Below the pieces are notes generated by a model. That model had not been told where the DNA came from, made no database searches, and saw nothing but the letters and a program-made list of their open reading frames with translations. From the NCBI GenBank assembly GCA_016200345.1, contig JACQEX010000067.1, positions 1-33,037 of the forward strand: a stretch of DNA of 33,037 bases. Direction: 5' to 3'. Every line of letters begins with the position of its first letter. Positions within the stretch are counted from its first letter, which is position 1. Of this stretch, positions 21,876 through 30,333 are shown piece after piece. Both the position numbers and the translations under genes were made by a program. Origin of the DNA: Nitrospinota bacterium (GTDB lineage: Bacteria; Nitrospinota_A; UBA7883; JACRGQ01).

Positions 21876-22781
21876 TTACTGCCCAAAATTCTTTGTCAGC
21901 ATAACCGACGCGCCGCCGTCGAAATATTCTATGGAGTCGAAATATGCGGCGGCGATGTAAATCCCCCGCCCGTTTGGAAGGCTCAGCCTGTCCATTAGGG
22001 TCTGCTCGGACATTCTAAGATATTTTTCGAAATCGAAGCCGTCCCCCTCGTCGGAGATTTTTATGGAAATTCTGTTTTTCAAAACCGCGAGATCCACGGA
22101 AATTTTAGAGTCGCACGTCTGCTCCCTTTTTTTAAGCTCCTGCTCGTACCGCCCGTTGTTTAGGAGCGTTGATTTTCCGTCCTCGCCGATTTTAAGGCTT
22201 CCGTGCTCGAAGGAATTAATCAGAAACTCGTGCGCGTAGTTGATGAATTTGTCGCTCTCCCTGGCCGATAGCAACCCCTCGGTCAGCCTACGAACCCAGT
22301 CAATCGCCAAAAGTATCTGGTTCCTTTTTGCGCCGACTTTAATGTTCGAGACGTTGCCGTACGACTGCTCCACCTCCTCCTGCATCAGCATTTTTCTGAT
22401 GTTTCGCATGGCGGCGACGTTGACGATGCTTACGAACAATTTTTCGTTGTCTATGGGTTTTACGACGTAGTCCTGCACGTTGTACCTAAGGAGGTTTATC
22501 GCAACGTGCGTGTCGTACAGAGCGGTGCAGACCACGAAGGGGAGGTTGTTGTTGTCGTAATTATATTTGGCGAGTTCCAGCCCGTTCATGACCGGCATCA
22601 TCAGGTCGCTGACGATGACGTCTATGTTGTTGCCCGGTTTTTTTAGTATTTCCGAGGCGTCCTTTCCGTTTTCGGCGCCGACGACGGCGTATCCCGCGTC
22701 CTGCAGAGTGAGGGAAAGGAACTCCCTCACCGCCTCCTCGTCGTCCACGACCAATACGGTCTGCTTTTCAGTTTTTGCCAT
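21876..22781 (-). CDS. Response regulator with C-terminal RsbW-like HATPase domain
   Basis: A 301-residue protein. Residues 8-125 form a receiver domain with Asp13/Asp14, phospho-acceptor Asp59 ('VSDLMMP'), Thr86 and Lys108 ('VVKPID'). After a linker, residues about 165-300 form a GHKL ATPase of the anti-sigma/serine-kinase type: N box 'HEFLINSFEHG', G1 'DEGDGFD' and G2 'NGRGIYIAAAYFD'. No HisKA dimerisation domain is present. It should be phosphorylated by the upstream hybrid kinase, whose gene overlaps it by 14 bases. It could then act through a partner protein, as in RsbW-type partner switching. No STAS antagonist or sigma factor is in the window. Confidence 0.9.
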   Translation of the reverse strand: MAKTEKQTVLVVDDEEAVREFLSLTLQDAGYAVVGAENGKDASEILKKPGNNIDVIVSDLMMPVMNGLELAKYNYDNNNLPFVVCTALYDTHVAINLLRYNVQDYVVKPIDNEKLFVSIVNVAAMRNIRKMLMQEEVEQSYGNVSNIKVGAKRNQILLAIDWVRRLTEGLLSARESDKFINYAHEFLINSFEHGSLKIGEDGKSTLLNNGRYEQELKKREQTCDSKISVDLAVLKNRISIKISDEGDGFDFEKYLRMSEQTLMDRLSLPNGRGIYIAAAYFDSIEYFDGGASVMLTKNFGQ

Positions 22782-25017
22782 ATTTGCTTCTTCTGTCGTG
22801 ATTGTCCCCCATATTGCTCAAGGCTGTCAACAACTCGTTCGCCCCGAACGGTTTTTGTAGCAGGGGGTAGGAATACTCCTTGCAGAAATTCGCCGCGTCG
22901 TTGTCTATGACCCCGGTGATGATCAAGAACTTGTCCTTCATCGCCGGTCTCTTTTCAAAAATCCATTTCCCTATGTCGTACCCGCTCTTTCGGGGCATTT
23001 TTATGTCGGAGATTACAAAGTCGTAAACGTTATTTACAAGCAGTTCTAGGGCCTCCTCCCCGTCGTTTGCGCATTGAACCAAGGCGCCACTCTCCTCCAA
23101 AAGCTCGCAAAGCCATTTTTTTATAAATTCCTCGTCCTCGGCCACGAGCACTTTTTTATTGTTCAAATCGGCCTTGGGAGCCTCCAACTCCTTTGGGCGT
23201 TCCGGCGGGACGGCTCTTTTTTCCGACGCCTCCAGCGGGAGGGTTATGATGAACCTGGCCCCCGACGCCTTGTGGTTGGACTCGGCCCAAATTTTTCCGT
23301 TGTGGTCGGCGACAATTCCGAAGGCGATGTACAAGCCGAGCCCGGTTCCCTCGCCCGGGGACTTCGTGGTGTAAAAGGGGTCGAAAAGCCTTTCCATGAT
23401 GTCCGGCGGAATGGGCGGGCCGGTGTTTTCTATTATTATTCGCGCCTCGCCGTCGTTTTTTTTCGTCGTGATTGAGATGACGCCGCCGGTTTTTTTCATC
23501 TCGTGCTGTGCGTTGAGCATAATGTTCGTGAACACCTGCTGAAGCTGTCCCACGTCCCCCTTCACCCTCACCGTCGGCTCGTAGTCCTTCCTCACCTTTA
23601 TGTTGTCGGAGCGAAACCCGTACTCGAGGAAGGAAAGCGTGCTGTCCAACACCTCGTTTACGTTGCAAAAAATCGTGGTCGGGGGGGCCTTGCGCGAAAA
23701 CTGAAGGAGGTTTTGCACAATTTTTACGGCCCGCTTTGTCTGCTCCCCTATGATGCCGAGTTGGTGGGAGACGTCCGGCGGAAAATCGGTCCCCTTTGAA
23801 AGAAGCCTTTGAGAGAAGCCGAGTATGGCGGTCAGCGGGTTGTTTAGCTCGTGCGCCACGCCGGACACGAACGCGCCGACCGTGAACATCTTCTCGGCCT
23901 GTATCAGCTGGGTGCGCAACATTTTTTTCTCCGTCACGTCCCTCCTGACGGCTATGAAATGCGTTATGGCGTCGTTCGCGTCATGCACCGGGGAAATGGT
24001 GATTTCCTCGTCGTAAATCTCGCCGGATTTTCTTTTGTTGGTGATGACGCCAGTCCAGACCCCGCCCGATTTTATCGTGTCCCACATCTGCCCGAAAAAC
24101 TCCTTGGTATGCTTGCCGGAGGCCAGCAGTCTCGGGTTTTTGCCCACGACCTCGTCTTTTTTGTAGCCGGAGGACCGCTCGAACGCGGGGTTTACGTACT
24201 CTATGGTTCCGTCCGACCTCGTCGTCATAATCCCGTCGGTCGTCTGCTCCATGGCGTTGCCAAGTTTCTTCAGCGACGCCTCGGCCTCTTTGCGCTCCAT
24301 AACGCGACCAATCTGGAGGGCGAGGTTGGACAACACCTCAGTGTGGAGCTGGTTTGTCTCCTCCGCCCTTTCGGAGAAAAATTCCAGCACCGCCGAGGTT
24401 TTCTTTCCGGTCAAAACAGGGAAAATATAGACGCCTTTGAGGCCGGCGCGCCCCCCCTCCTCCTTAAATTTTTCAGACCCCGCCGCAGGCTCGGCCGCAG
24501 TGGAGTCCGCAATGCACATGGGCGATTGTGAAACGTAAACCTTTCCGGGCCATCCCTCGCCGGGGAGAAACGAGGCCTCGGAGCCGCATTTCCTGACCGC
24601 CTCGAACCTCTCCGAGTCCGAAAGAAACCAAATCCCGGTACTGGCAAGCGACACCTCGCCCGAAGACCCGTACACCGGCCTGTACGCGTGGCCGACGCTC
24701 CACGCAAACTGCTTGCATATTGACGAAAGGACCGTGCGCAGGCAGGCCTCGACGGTCTCCGCCTCGTTTGCGACGAGGGTCACGTCGTTTATCAGGCCTA
24801 TCAAATCGGCCTTTTCCACGGCCAATTTTTGTTCCACGGACACCTGCGCCAGAAGCTGGTCGCGTTTTGTTACGTGCCATTCGAGCGGCTTGTAGACGAG
24901 GAAGTAAAGAAGCGGTATTATAATCACCACAAGACCCACCGCGTCGAACAGGTCGGCCCCGAACGGGGAGCCGAATTTGAAATGTTCCTCCACAATCATA
25001 AGGGAAAATTCGACCAC
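22768..25017 (-). CDS. Hybrid sensor histidine kinase (GAF-PAS-HisKA-HATPase-REC)
   Basis: A membrane-bound hybrid kinase of at least 749 residues. From the GTG at 25017: a helix at about 22-44 ('LFDAVGLVVIIIPLLYFLVY'), GAF (about 65-235), PAS (about 250-365), HisKA with phospho-acceptor His389 ('VAHELNNPL'), HATPase ('NIMLNAQHEM', 'GEGTGLGLYIAFGI') and a C-terminal receiver with Asp671 ('VISDIKMP') and Lys in 'LLQKPF'. The true N-terminus appears longer. In-frame sequence upstream of 25017 encodes a second hydrophobic helix, completing the common two-helix layout, but no ATG/GTG/TTG exists before the in-frame stop. An ATA at 25131, seven bases after GGAGG, is the best candidate start unless a base is missing in the nearby G and A runs. 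It overlaps the response-regulator gene. Confidence 0.92.
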   Translation of the reverse strand: MVEFSLMIVEEHFKFGSPFGADLFDAVGLVVIIIPLLYFLVYKPLEWHVTKRDQLLAQVSVEQKLAVEKADLIGLINDVTLVANEAETVEACLRTVLSSICKQFAWSVGHAYRPVYGSSGEVSLASTGIWFLSDSERFEAVRKCGSEASFLPGEGWPGKVYVSQSPMCIADSTAAEPAAGSEKFKEEGGRAGLKGVYIFPVLTGKKTSAVLEFFSERAEETNQLHTEVLSNLALQIGRVMERKEAEASLKKLGNAMEQTTDGIMTTRSDGTIEYVNPAFERSSGYKKDEVVGKNPRLLASGKHTKEFFGQMWDTIKSGGVWTGVITNKRKSGEIYDEEITISPVHDANDAITHFIAVRRDVTEKKMLRTQLIQAEKMFTVGAFVSGVAHELNNPLTAILGFSQRLLSKGTDFPPDVSHQLGIIGEQTKRAVKIVQNLLQFSRKAPPTTIFCNVNEVLDSTLSFLEYGFRSDNIKVRKDYEPTVRVKGDVGQLQQVFTNIMLNAQHEMKKTGGVISITTKKNDGEARIIIENTGPPIPPDIMERLFDPFYTTKSPGEGTGLGLYIAFGIVADHNGKIWAESNHKASGARFIITLPLEASEKRAVPPERPKELEAPKADLNNKKVLVAEDEEFIKKWLCELLEESGALVQCANDGEEALELLVNNVYDFVISDIKMPRKSGYDIGKWIFEKRPAMKDKFLIITGVIDNDAANFCKEYSYPLLQKPFGANELLTALSNMGDNHDRRSKYGKN

Positions 25018-25128
25018 AAAAATCGCGACGGTGATGATTACGATGGACGCGAACGGGGAAGGCGGCTCTTGAAGGAATTCAAGCCCCCCTTTTCCCCCCT
25101 TTTTATCGTCACGACCCTCGTTGTTTTT

Positions 25129-25155
25129 TATTTCTCCACCTCCATGGGGATTCTA
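25129..25155 (-). promoter_or_regulatory. Possible -10 and ribosome-binding site for the hybrid kinase
   Basis: On the minus strand TAGAAT (25155-25150) matches TATAAT at five of six positions. GGAGG (25143-25139) lies seven bases before ATA (25131-25129), which is in frame with the kinase and 114 bases upstream of its GTG. ATG/GTG/TTG are absent from this stretch, so if no base has been lost the site would drive a rare ATA start. Confidence 0.35.
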
Positions 25156-25203
25156 CCCCAATTACCCTGCGGCGGGATGGATAATATTTACGCGGGCGCG
25201 CCC

Positions 25204-26784
25204 CTATTTGGCGTATATCAAAAAATGCTCCGTGCGCCGCACAAGGGAAAAATTCCCTTCCACGCATTTTTCGATGATTTGCATGGGACGGGCGCCGGAC
25301 GCGCCCATTGGAGATTTTTCGGGGGCCGAGAGAACCGCGATTTTGGCGTTTTTTTCCAGAATGGACGAGCAGACGGAATTTTCCTTCCATAACGCGGGAC
25401 GGACCTCGATGTCCATCATCGAGTCGTAGTACGTCGGGTTTTTTCTGTTTGTCATGGCGTACAAAGGGGGAAGACTCCATGGCGCGACAAAAATATAGTC
25501 CCCTTCCTTTGACTTGGCCTCGATGGCCGAAATAATCTCGTTGACCTCCCCGGCAAGGGCGAGGTCGGTGAACTCCAGCCGGCCGCGCGGCGTCTGTACG
25601 ATTTGCCTTTGTCTAAAAACGTTGTTGATTGAATGCTCGAAAAACTTTTCCACGTCGAAAACCAACAAAATCGCGACCCCGGCCATTAGTATCCTCGGGA
25701 AGTATTTGTAGGCGCCGACGGCCTTTTGGTCGGCGAGGCTAAAATGCGCCATATAGGCCGCAAAAAAGAAATACATCGGGGTGACGGACTGCGCCACGTG
25801 GTTTAGGTCCGACCTTCCGAGCGCCTTCGGAAACGCCGCCAAAACCCAGACGAAAAAAAACACAAGCACCGCCGACGGGCCGGACGGCAATTTTCCGCGC
25901 AGACCGCGAAAAAAGCACGCGACCAGCAGAACCGGCGCGTAGCTGATTATCATGCTTTCCAACGAGAACAGGGACTCCTTAAGGTAGGGGAGGTTCAATG
26001 AGGTGCCGTGGGAGGGAGCGTCAATGACGATCGTGTACAACGCGCGGAATGCGATTTGGCGCATCGCCGCCAGCTCCGCCGACACGACCACGACTGCGCT
26101 GAAAAAAAACATGGCCAGCGGAACTAAGGCCGGCGAGAAGCGCCCCTCCTTTGCCCTTGAATGGTAAAGAATCGCCGACACCACGGCAAAACAATAGGAG
26201 CCCACAAGGAAGAATTCGAAGAAAAAGGCCGACCCCGCAAACAGGCCTGCGGCAAGAATATCGGAGGATGAGGCAGACTTGAAATAACGAACCGCAAATA
26301 TGGCCGATAAAAAAACCAGCAGAACCCATGTGTGGGGATACGCCAGCCCGTAGGAGAGCGATATGCTCCCGTTAAAAAACACCAGCAGGGCCGAGACGAA
26401 AGAGGCCCTTTTCGACGACGTCGCCTCCAGGCAGAGAAAATACGACGTTATACCGACCGCCACGTTTATTACCAGGGCCGAAATCATAACCGCGTTGACG
26501 GAATGTCCAAAGACAAGAAGCACCATCGCCGGCAAAAACGCCTTGCCCGGCGGCAACAAAAGCCAAAAATCCCTGTAGGGCATCTCCCCCCCGACAGCCC
26601 TAAATGCGTCGTTGAGGTATTCGGCTATGTCGCCGTGCGCGTCGGTTACGTTGTAAACGGCGAGTGCCGGAAGAAAAAAAATCGCCGCCAAAATCAGACT
26701 GGCGTTCAAGGCGGTCAGCGAGTTAATTTTGTCCGAAAGCGCGGAATAAAAATTGGAAAGCGTCCCTTTAATTGTCGTTTTCAA
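25204..26784 (-). CDS. GT39/ArnT-like membrane glycosyltransferase
   Basis: A 526-residue inner-membrane protein. After the first helix comes 'DAHGDIAEYLNDAFRAVGGEMPYRDFWLLLPPGKAF', the acidic first loop followed by Y.DF..PPG, as in lipid-sugar-dependent GT39/ArnT-type transferases, which take a sugar from a polyprenyl phosphate. Many more helices follow, and a C-terminal periplasmic domain includes 'YDSMMDIEVRPALW'. The open frame extends back to 26859, through a tRNA gene on the same strand, so that start cannot be real. The TTG at 26784, the first plausible codon after the tRNA, is chosen. A polyprenyl-sugar donor could come from the Alg5-like enzyme at 27136. The acceptor is unknown. Confidence 0.82.
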   Translation of the reverse strand: MKTTIKGTLSNFYSALSDKINSLTALNASLILAAIFFLPALAVYNVTDAHGDIAEYLNDAFRAVGGEMPYRDFWLLLPPGKAFLPAMVLLVFGHSVNAVMISALVINVAVGITSYFLCLEATSSKRASFVSALLVFFNGSISLSYGLAYPHTWVLLVFLSAIFAVRYFKSASSSDILAAGLFAGSAFFFEFFLVGSYCFAVVSAILYHSRAKEGRFSPALVPLAMFFFSAVVVVSAELAAMRQIAFRALYTIVIDAPSHGTSLNLPYLKESLFSLESMIISYAPVLLVACFFRGLRGKLPSGPSAVLVFFFVWVLAAFPKALGRSDLNHVAQSVTPMYFFFAAYMAHFSLADQKAVGAYKYFPRILMAGVAILLVFDVEKFFEHSINNVFRQRQIVQTPRGRLEFTDLALAGEVNEIISAIEAKSKEGDYIFVAPWSLPPLYAMTNRKNPTYYDSMMDIEVRPALWKENSVCSSILEKNAKIAVLSAPEKSPMGASGARPMQIIEKCVEGNFSLVRRTEHFLIYAK

Positions 26785-26815
26785 TCTCCGATTCCAGATA
26801 CAAGCGTTAAAAAAA

Positions 26816-26902
26816 TGGTGCCGAGGAGAAGAGTCGAACTTCCACACCCTTTCGAGCACAAGATTCTGAGTCTTGCGTGTCTACCAATTCCACCACCTCG
26901 GC
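26816..26902 (-). tRNA. tRNA-Leu (anticodon CAG)
   Basis: On the minus strand the acceptor arms are GCCGAGG and CCTCGGC, followed by A and an encoded CCA, 87 bases in total. The anticodon stem CAAGA/TCTTG holds the loop CTCAGAA, giving anticodon CAG (reads CUG). The long variable arm and the D-arm sequence GGTGGAATTGGTAGAC fit class II leucine tRNAs. T7 follows the CCA, a possible end of the transcript. No intron or mismatch in the acceptor stem is seen. Confidence 0.96.
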
Positions 26903-26942
26903 GTCCAAAGCCGTGATTTTGCGCCGATTTACGCGCCGTCTT

Positions 26943-27068
26943 GCATTTTTCTCCATCAACGTACCATATCGGTACGTCTCCGTCGAAAAATGCCTCGCCG
27001 TCGCGTCCTCGACGCAAACTTACGACTTTGTCAAACTTACGAAACCGCTGACGGACGGCAAAGCCGTC
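26943..27068. repeat. Structured gap upstream of tRNA-Leu: hairpins and a tandem 17-base repeat
   Basis: The 233-base gap between tRNA-Leu and the Alg5-like gene has no protein gene. GCATTTTTC (26943-26951) pairs with GAAAAATGC (26985-26993), enclosing a perfect ACGTACC (26959-26965)/GGTACGT (26971-26977) hairpin. CAAACTTACGA occurs at 27015 and again at 27032, a 17-base period. GACGGC-AAA-GCCGTC (27054-27068) is another hairpin. A clear promoter for the tRNA is not evident. Confidence 0.5.
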
Positions 27069-27135
27069 AAGGGCGTTAGCGTATCACGCGCCAGCATCGC
27101 CTTTCAACAACCGATTGGGGAACGGTTGAGGGGGT

Positions 27136-27897
27136 TTATTCCGGCCTTTTTGACGGCGGGTAGCTTCTTCGAATAAGGAGCAGTTGCAACGGCGTGGTAA
27201 GAACCGTTTTCAGCGAGACCTTGGAGCCGGCCTTGTCCTCCCAAATTTTTAGCGGGATTTCATAAATCGCCCCCACGGCGGCCGATTTCCCCAAAACCTC
27301 CACCGTGCGGGCGAAAAGCTCCACGTCGAAAAACCATTTGGAAACAAAAGGCTCGCCGAAAATGCGGCTTGCAAGCTGAGATCTGACGAGCTTCGCCCCG
27401 CACTGCGTGTCGTACACCGGCATGTCCAAAATTACGCTGGCGCACGTGGCGAACACCCTGCCGAAATAATGGCGGTACCAATGCCTGTCTATTATCGCCC
27501 CCATTCGCCGGATTCTAGAGCCTGCCAGCAACTGCCTTTTGGGGTCGGCGTTTGCCTTCAAAATAAATCGCGGGATTTCCGCAAGCGGGGTTGAAAGGTC
27601 CGCGTCCCAAAATCCAACGTAACCAAAACGGTTTTGGCGCAGGGCGTGTATCGTCCCCTTTCTGACCGCCTCGGCCTTTCCGCAGTTTTGCTTAAAATCC
27701 AAAAATTGGAGCGTTACCGGATTTTTAACGGCCATGGAATTAAAAAGCTCGGAGGTGCCGTCCGTGCTTCCGTCGTTTACGAAGCAAAAATGAATCTCCG
27801 GGTGCAGGCCAGCAAACCCAAGGAACTCATCGACGGGGAGCCGGCCCGCCTCGTTGTAGCACGGGACGACGATGCAGACGCTGGTTTTGTCCGTCAT
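27136..27897 (-). CDS. Dolichyl-phosphate glucose synthase-like GT2 (Alg5-like)
   Basis: A 253-residue GT2 glycosyltransferase. 'VCIVVPCYNEAGRLP', 'CFVNDGSTDGT' and the metal-binding 'GFWDADLSTPL' show the GT-A fold. 'DTQCGAKLVRSQLA' and 'SKWFFDVELFAR' are typical of the Alg5/polyprenyl-phosphate glucose synthase group, which load a sugar onto a lipid phosphate. The product would suit the GT39/ArnT-like enzyme nearby or the GT87 protein. There is no C-terminal helix for membrane anchoring, so it may be peripheral. The ATG at 27897 overlaps the preceding stop as ATGA, indicating coupling; 27909 is a possible longer start. Confidence 0.88.
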   Translation of the reverse strand: MTDKTSVCIVVPCYNEAGRLPVDEFLGFAGLHPEIHFCFVNDGSTDGTSELFNSMAVKNPVTLQFLDFKQNCGKAEAVRKGTIHALRQNRFGYVGFWDADLSTPLAEIPRFILKANADPKRQLLAGSRIRRMGAIIDRHWYRHYFGRVFATCASVILDMPVYDTQCGAKLVRSQLASRIFGEPFVSKWFFDVELFARTVEVLGKSAAVGAIYEIPLKIWEDKAGSKVSLKTVLTTPLQLLLIRRSYPPSKRPE

Positions 27898-29102
27898 GCG
27901 GCGCGCCATAAAAATTGTTTTTTTCGAAGCGAGGCGACGACGCCCCTCCAGGCCCAGACGTAGGCCACCACGGCGCCAAAGGTCTTAAAGTGCCACTCCC
28001 ACGCAAATTTTCGGAAAGGACGCGGCGAGAGGTCGCTGTATATCCACGAGATGAGCGCGTACGTCGCGACAAGAAAAAAAATGTTCGCCTTAAATTCGCG
28101 TTGGTCACCGCTTTTTATGGCGAGAAGCGCGGCGTACAGCATGAACCCGTAGACCGGGGCGAGCGTGATGAAAGTCTGCGATTCAGCGCGTTTGTTGAAC
28201 AGGATTATGAAGCAAAGGACGGCCGGCACCATAAGCGGCACGAATAGTTTTTTGTCCGTCCTAAAAATGAGCGCTGATGCGAGGGCCAAAAGCCCGGCGT
28301 TTAAAAGCGTAAAAACGGAAAACAGGGCCGGGGGCGCCGCCGCGCCGTAGCGAAGGAGGGTCGGCTCCAAGCCCAAATAGACCTTGTGCATCGGCTCGTG
28401 GGAGAGCATGTCCAGCCAGTTATGCAACATCGCGCCGTTGGCGCCGGCGCCCATGATTAGCGCGGGGAACAGGAAGAGGGCCGAGGTGAAACCGGCCAGC
28501 GCAAAAATAAACGGCAGGTTAAAACTTAGGCAAAGTAGCAATGCCAGCGCCACCGGGTAGAGTTTGAAGTTTATCGCCACCGAAAGCAAACCCGCCGCCC
28601 ACATCCAACGTCCCCGGAAAAACAATCCCGTGGCCGTAAGCGAAAGGCCGGTTATCAACCCGTTGCTTTGCAAATTTGTGAGCGACCCCTGCATCTCGTT
28701 GAACATAAGGAGCAAAAAAATCACGAGCCACCTGTTTTTTAAAAGGCCGGTCTCCTCGTCCAAAAGCGACATGACCGACCAGAGGCCGTAGATGAAGACC
28801 GCAAAATTTAGCATCACCCAAAAATAGGTGCCCACGTGCACCCCCAACGCGTAAGTGGAAAAAGGGACGAAGAAATATCCGAACGTCGGGCTGTAAAGGT
28901 AGCGCGGCTGGAAGGGATATTCGGCGGTTTTCCAATCAACGGGGTACGGGTTGGCCCCGTTTAGAATCGCGTGCGTCCCCTGGTCGAAGGCGACATAATT
29001 GTTGTGGCGCCCCGCCGCAGGGGAGAGGCTTATAAGGGCGAATAGAAGAAAATATAAAATCGCCGTTCGCCGTTCAAATCCAAGCCCCCGCCACCACTTC
29101 AT
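27894..29102 (-). CDS. GT87-like polytopic membrane glycosyltransferase
   Basis: A 402-residue membrane protein of the GT87/DUF2029 type, polyprenyl-phosphate-sugar-dependent mannosyl- or arabinosyltransferases best known from mycobacterial glycolipids. The family motifs 'DQGTHAILNGANPYP', 'YLYSPTFGYFFVPF', 'LQSNGLITGLSL' and 'VAINFKLYPVALAL' are visible among about ten hydrophobic segments. The first-loop Asp (in 'AFDQGTHA') is the likely catalytic or donor-site residue. A TATAAT ten bases upstream of the ATG indicates a nearly leaderless start. The 3' end overlaps the Alg5-like gene by four bases, so donor synthesis and transfer are likely coordinated. Confidence 0.85.
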   Translation of the reverse strand: MKWWRGLGFERRTAILYFLLFALISLSPAAGRHNNYVAFDQGTHAILNGANPYPVDWKTAEYPFQPRYLYSPTFGYFFVPFSTYALGVHVGTYFWVMLNFAVFIYGLWSVMSLLDEETGLLKNRWLVIFLLLMFNEMQGSLTNLQSNGLITGLSLTATGLFFRGRWMWAAGLLSVAINFKLYPVALALLLCLSFNLPFIFALAGFTSALFLFPALIMGAGANGAMLHNWLDMLSHEPMHKVYLGLEPTLLRYGAAAPPALFSVFTLLNAGLLALASALIFRTDKKLFVPLMVPAVLCFIILFNKRAESQTFITLAPVYGFMLYAALLAIKSGDQREFKANIFFLVATYALISWIYSDLSPRPFRKFAWEWHFKTFGAVVAYVWAWRGVVASLRKKQFLWRAA

Positions 29103-29112
29103 GTTGGTGCTG

Positions 29113-29118
29113 ATTATA
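29113..29118 (-). promoter_or_regulatory. -10 box of the GT87-Alg5-like operon
   Basis: A perfect TATAAT on the minus strand ends ten bases before the ATG at 29102. A weak TTGCTT lies 18 bases further upstream. No Shine-Dalgarno sits between box and start. Confidence 0.6.
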
Positions 29119-29170
29119 TTCTTAATAATCGCCCCAAAGCAATTTGGGCGGCTGGGCCCGGACGGAGTTG

Positions 29171-30325
29171 TCAGACGGGGCGTTTGCCGAAGCCCCAGAT
29201 GATTCGCTCTATCTTCTCCCTGATTCTCCAGTACGCGTATCTGACGAGGTAGGCGAGTGAGCCTAAAAAATCCTTTTTGAACGCCAGCTTAAATTCGGCC
29301 CTCGCCTCGCGGCGAAGTCTAAAGTGCGGGTGCTGATAGGTCATCGCCATTTTTATGTTGGCCTCGAACGACTCGGCAAATTCCAAACGCCTTGCGGTGA
29401 CTCCGGCGGCGCAAATTTTTAGAAGCTCCCTGGCCCTGTGTTTGTAGGTGTGCCCCTCGCGCACCATTTTTTGCCCCGCCAAAGCGACGCGGGCTAATTT
29501 TTCCGGGTCGGAGAGGTATCCCTTGATAATATTCGCGGCGTCGTCGAAATCGTGCGCGTCGCAGTTCACGCCCGGCGTGAAAATCTTGTAAAACCCCTCG
29601 TCAATCACCCGCTGGCCGACCATCAGCGCGCCGGCGAGGCAGGCCTCGAACGTGCGGGGGTTCATGTCGAACCTTGCGCTGATGTTGTAGACGATTTTGC
29701 ACCTGCTGTTGAACATCCCTATCTCGTCGAAGTTAAGGAAGGTCTTGTTAAACTCCACCCTCACGCCGTTTTTTTCAAGCTGGTCGAAAAAACGCCGCTT
29801 CTCGGGTATCACGCTACCGACGTACCCCACGTCTATGTCGCGCCCTACGTCGAAGGCGCGGTGAACCTCCTCGTCCGCCGCGTATGGGAGCCAGTGAGTG
29901 TGCTCGTACCCGTGGATTTTATTGGCGAGGTTCATCCTCCCCAACTGGCAGAAGAATGCGTAATCGAACATGGCGCAATATTCCTTGTGCCACCTAAAAT
30001 TCAGAAAATTGTCGGCCAGGTACCCGGCGGTCGGAATCTCCAATTCCAAAATTCCCCTCGGAAAAAAGCGGTTGTTTGCCGAGGTCTCGACGAATAAAAA
30101 TAGGTCGGGCTTATGGGTCATTCCGTTTATGAGGTTTGGGATATGAACGTCCGTCCCGACCTTTATCAGGTTTTCCGCCGGGCCGTCGAGTGGCGAGACA
30201 ACCGTTACACGGTGCCCGAGCGACCTTAACGCCCTGTAATAGAACCAGCCGAGGTGGTACTCCCTGAAATTTGTCGCCAGCAGGACATGGACCCCGCCAT
30301 CGGGCGACGGCGTATTCGTTTGCAT
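29171..30325 (-). CDS. CgeB-like glycosyltransferase (GT-B, group 1_2)
   Basis: A 384-residue soluble glycosyltransferase resembling the CgeB/'glycosyl transferases group 1_2' family. The N-terminal Rossmann domain starts 'VHVLLATNFREYHLGWFYY'. The C-terminal domain has 'IDVGYVGSVIPEKRRFFD', 'YNISARFDMNPRTFEACLAGAL' and 'DDAANIIKGYLSDPEKLARVA', where Glu in 'RTFEACLAGA' contacts the nucleotide sugar. It likely adds a sugar to a surface polysaccharide or glycolipid. In-frame TTG/GTG codons occur upstream, but the ATG at 30325 follows an extended -10 box by eight bases and is chosen. It is divergent from the radical SAM gene across a 71-base gap. Confidence 0.87.
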   Translation of the reverse strand: MQTNTPSPDGGVHVLLATNFREYHLGWFYYRALRSLGHRVTVVSPLDGPAENLIKVGTDVHIPNLINGMTHKPDLFLFVETSANNRFFPRGILELEIPTAGYLADNFLNFRWHKEYCAMFDYAFFCQLGRMNLANKIHGYEHTHWLPYAADEEVHRAFDVGRDIDVGYVGSVIPEKRRFFDQLEKNGVRVEFNKTFLNFDEIGMFNSRCKIVYNISARFDMNPRTFEACLAGALMVGQRVIDEGFYKIFTPGVNCDAHDFDDAANIIKGYLSDPEKLARVALAGQKMVREGHTYKHRARELLKICAAGVTARRLEFAESFEANIKMAMTYQHPHFRLRREARAEFKLAFKKDFLGSLAYLVRYAYWRIREKIERIIWGFGKRPV

Positions 30326-30333
30326 CACGGTTG

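Noticed and set aside
21810-21998. 62-codon plus-strand frame with an ATG
   Set aside because: It overlaps the response-regulator gene antisense and shows no domain or ribosome-binding site.
26784-26859. Coding extension of the GT39-like gene to 26859
   Set aside because: It runs through a complete tRNA-Leu on the same strand.
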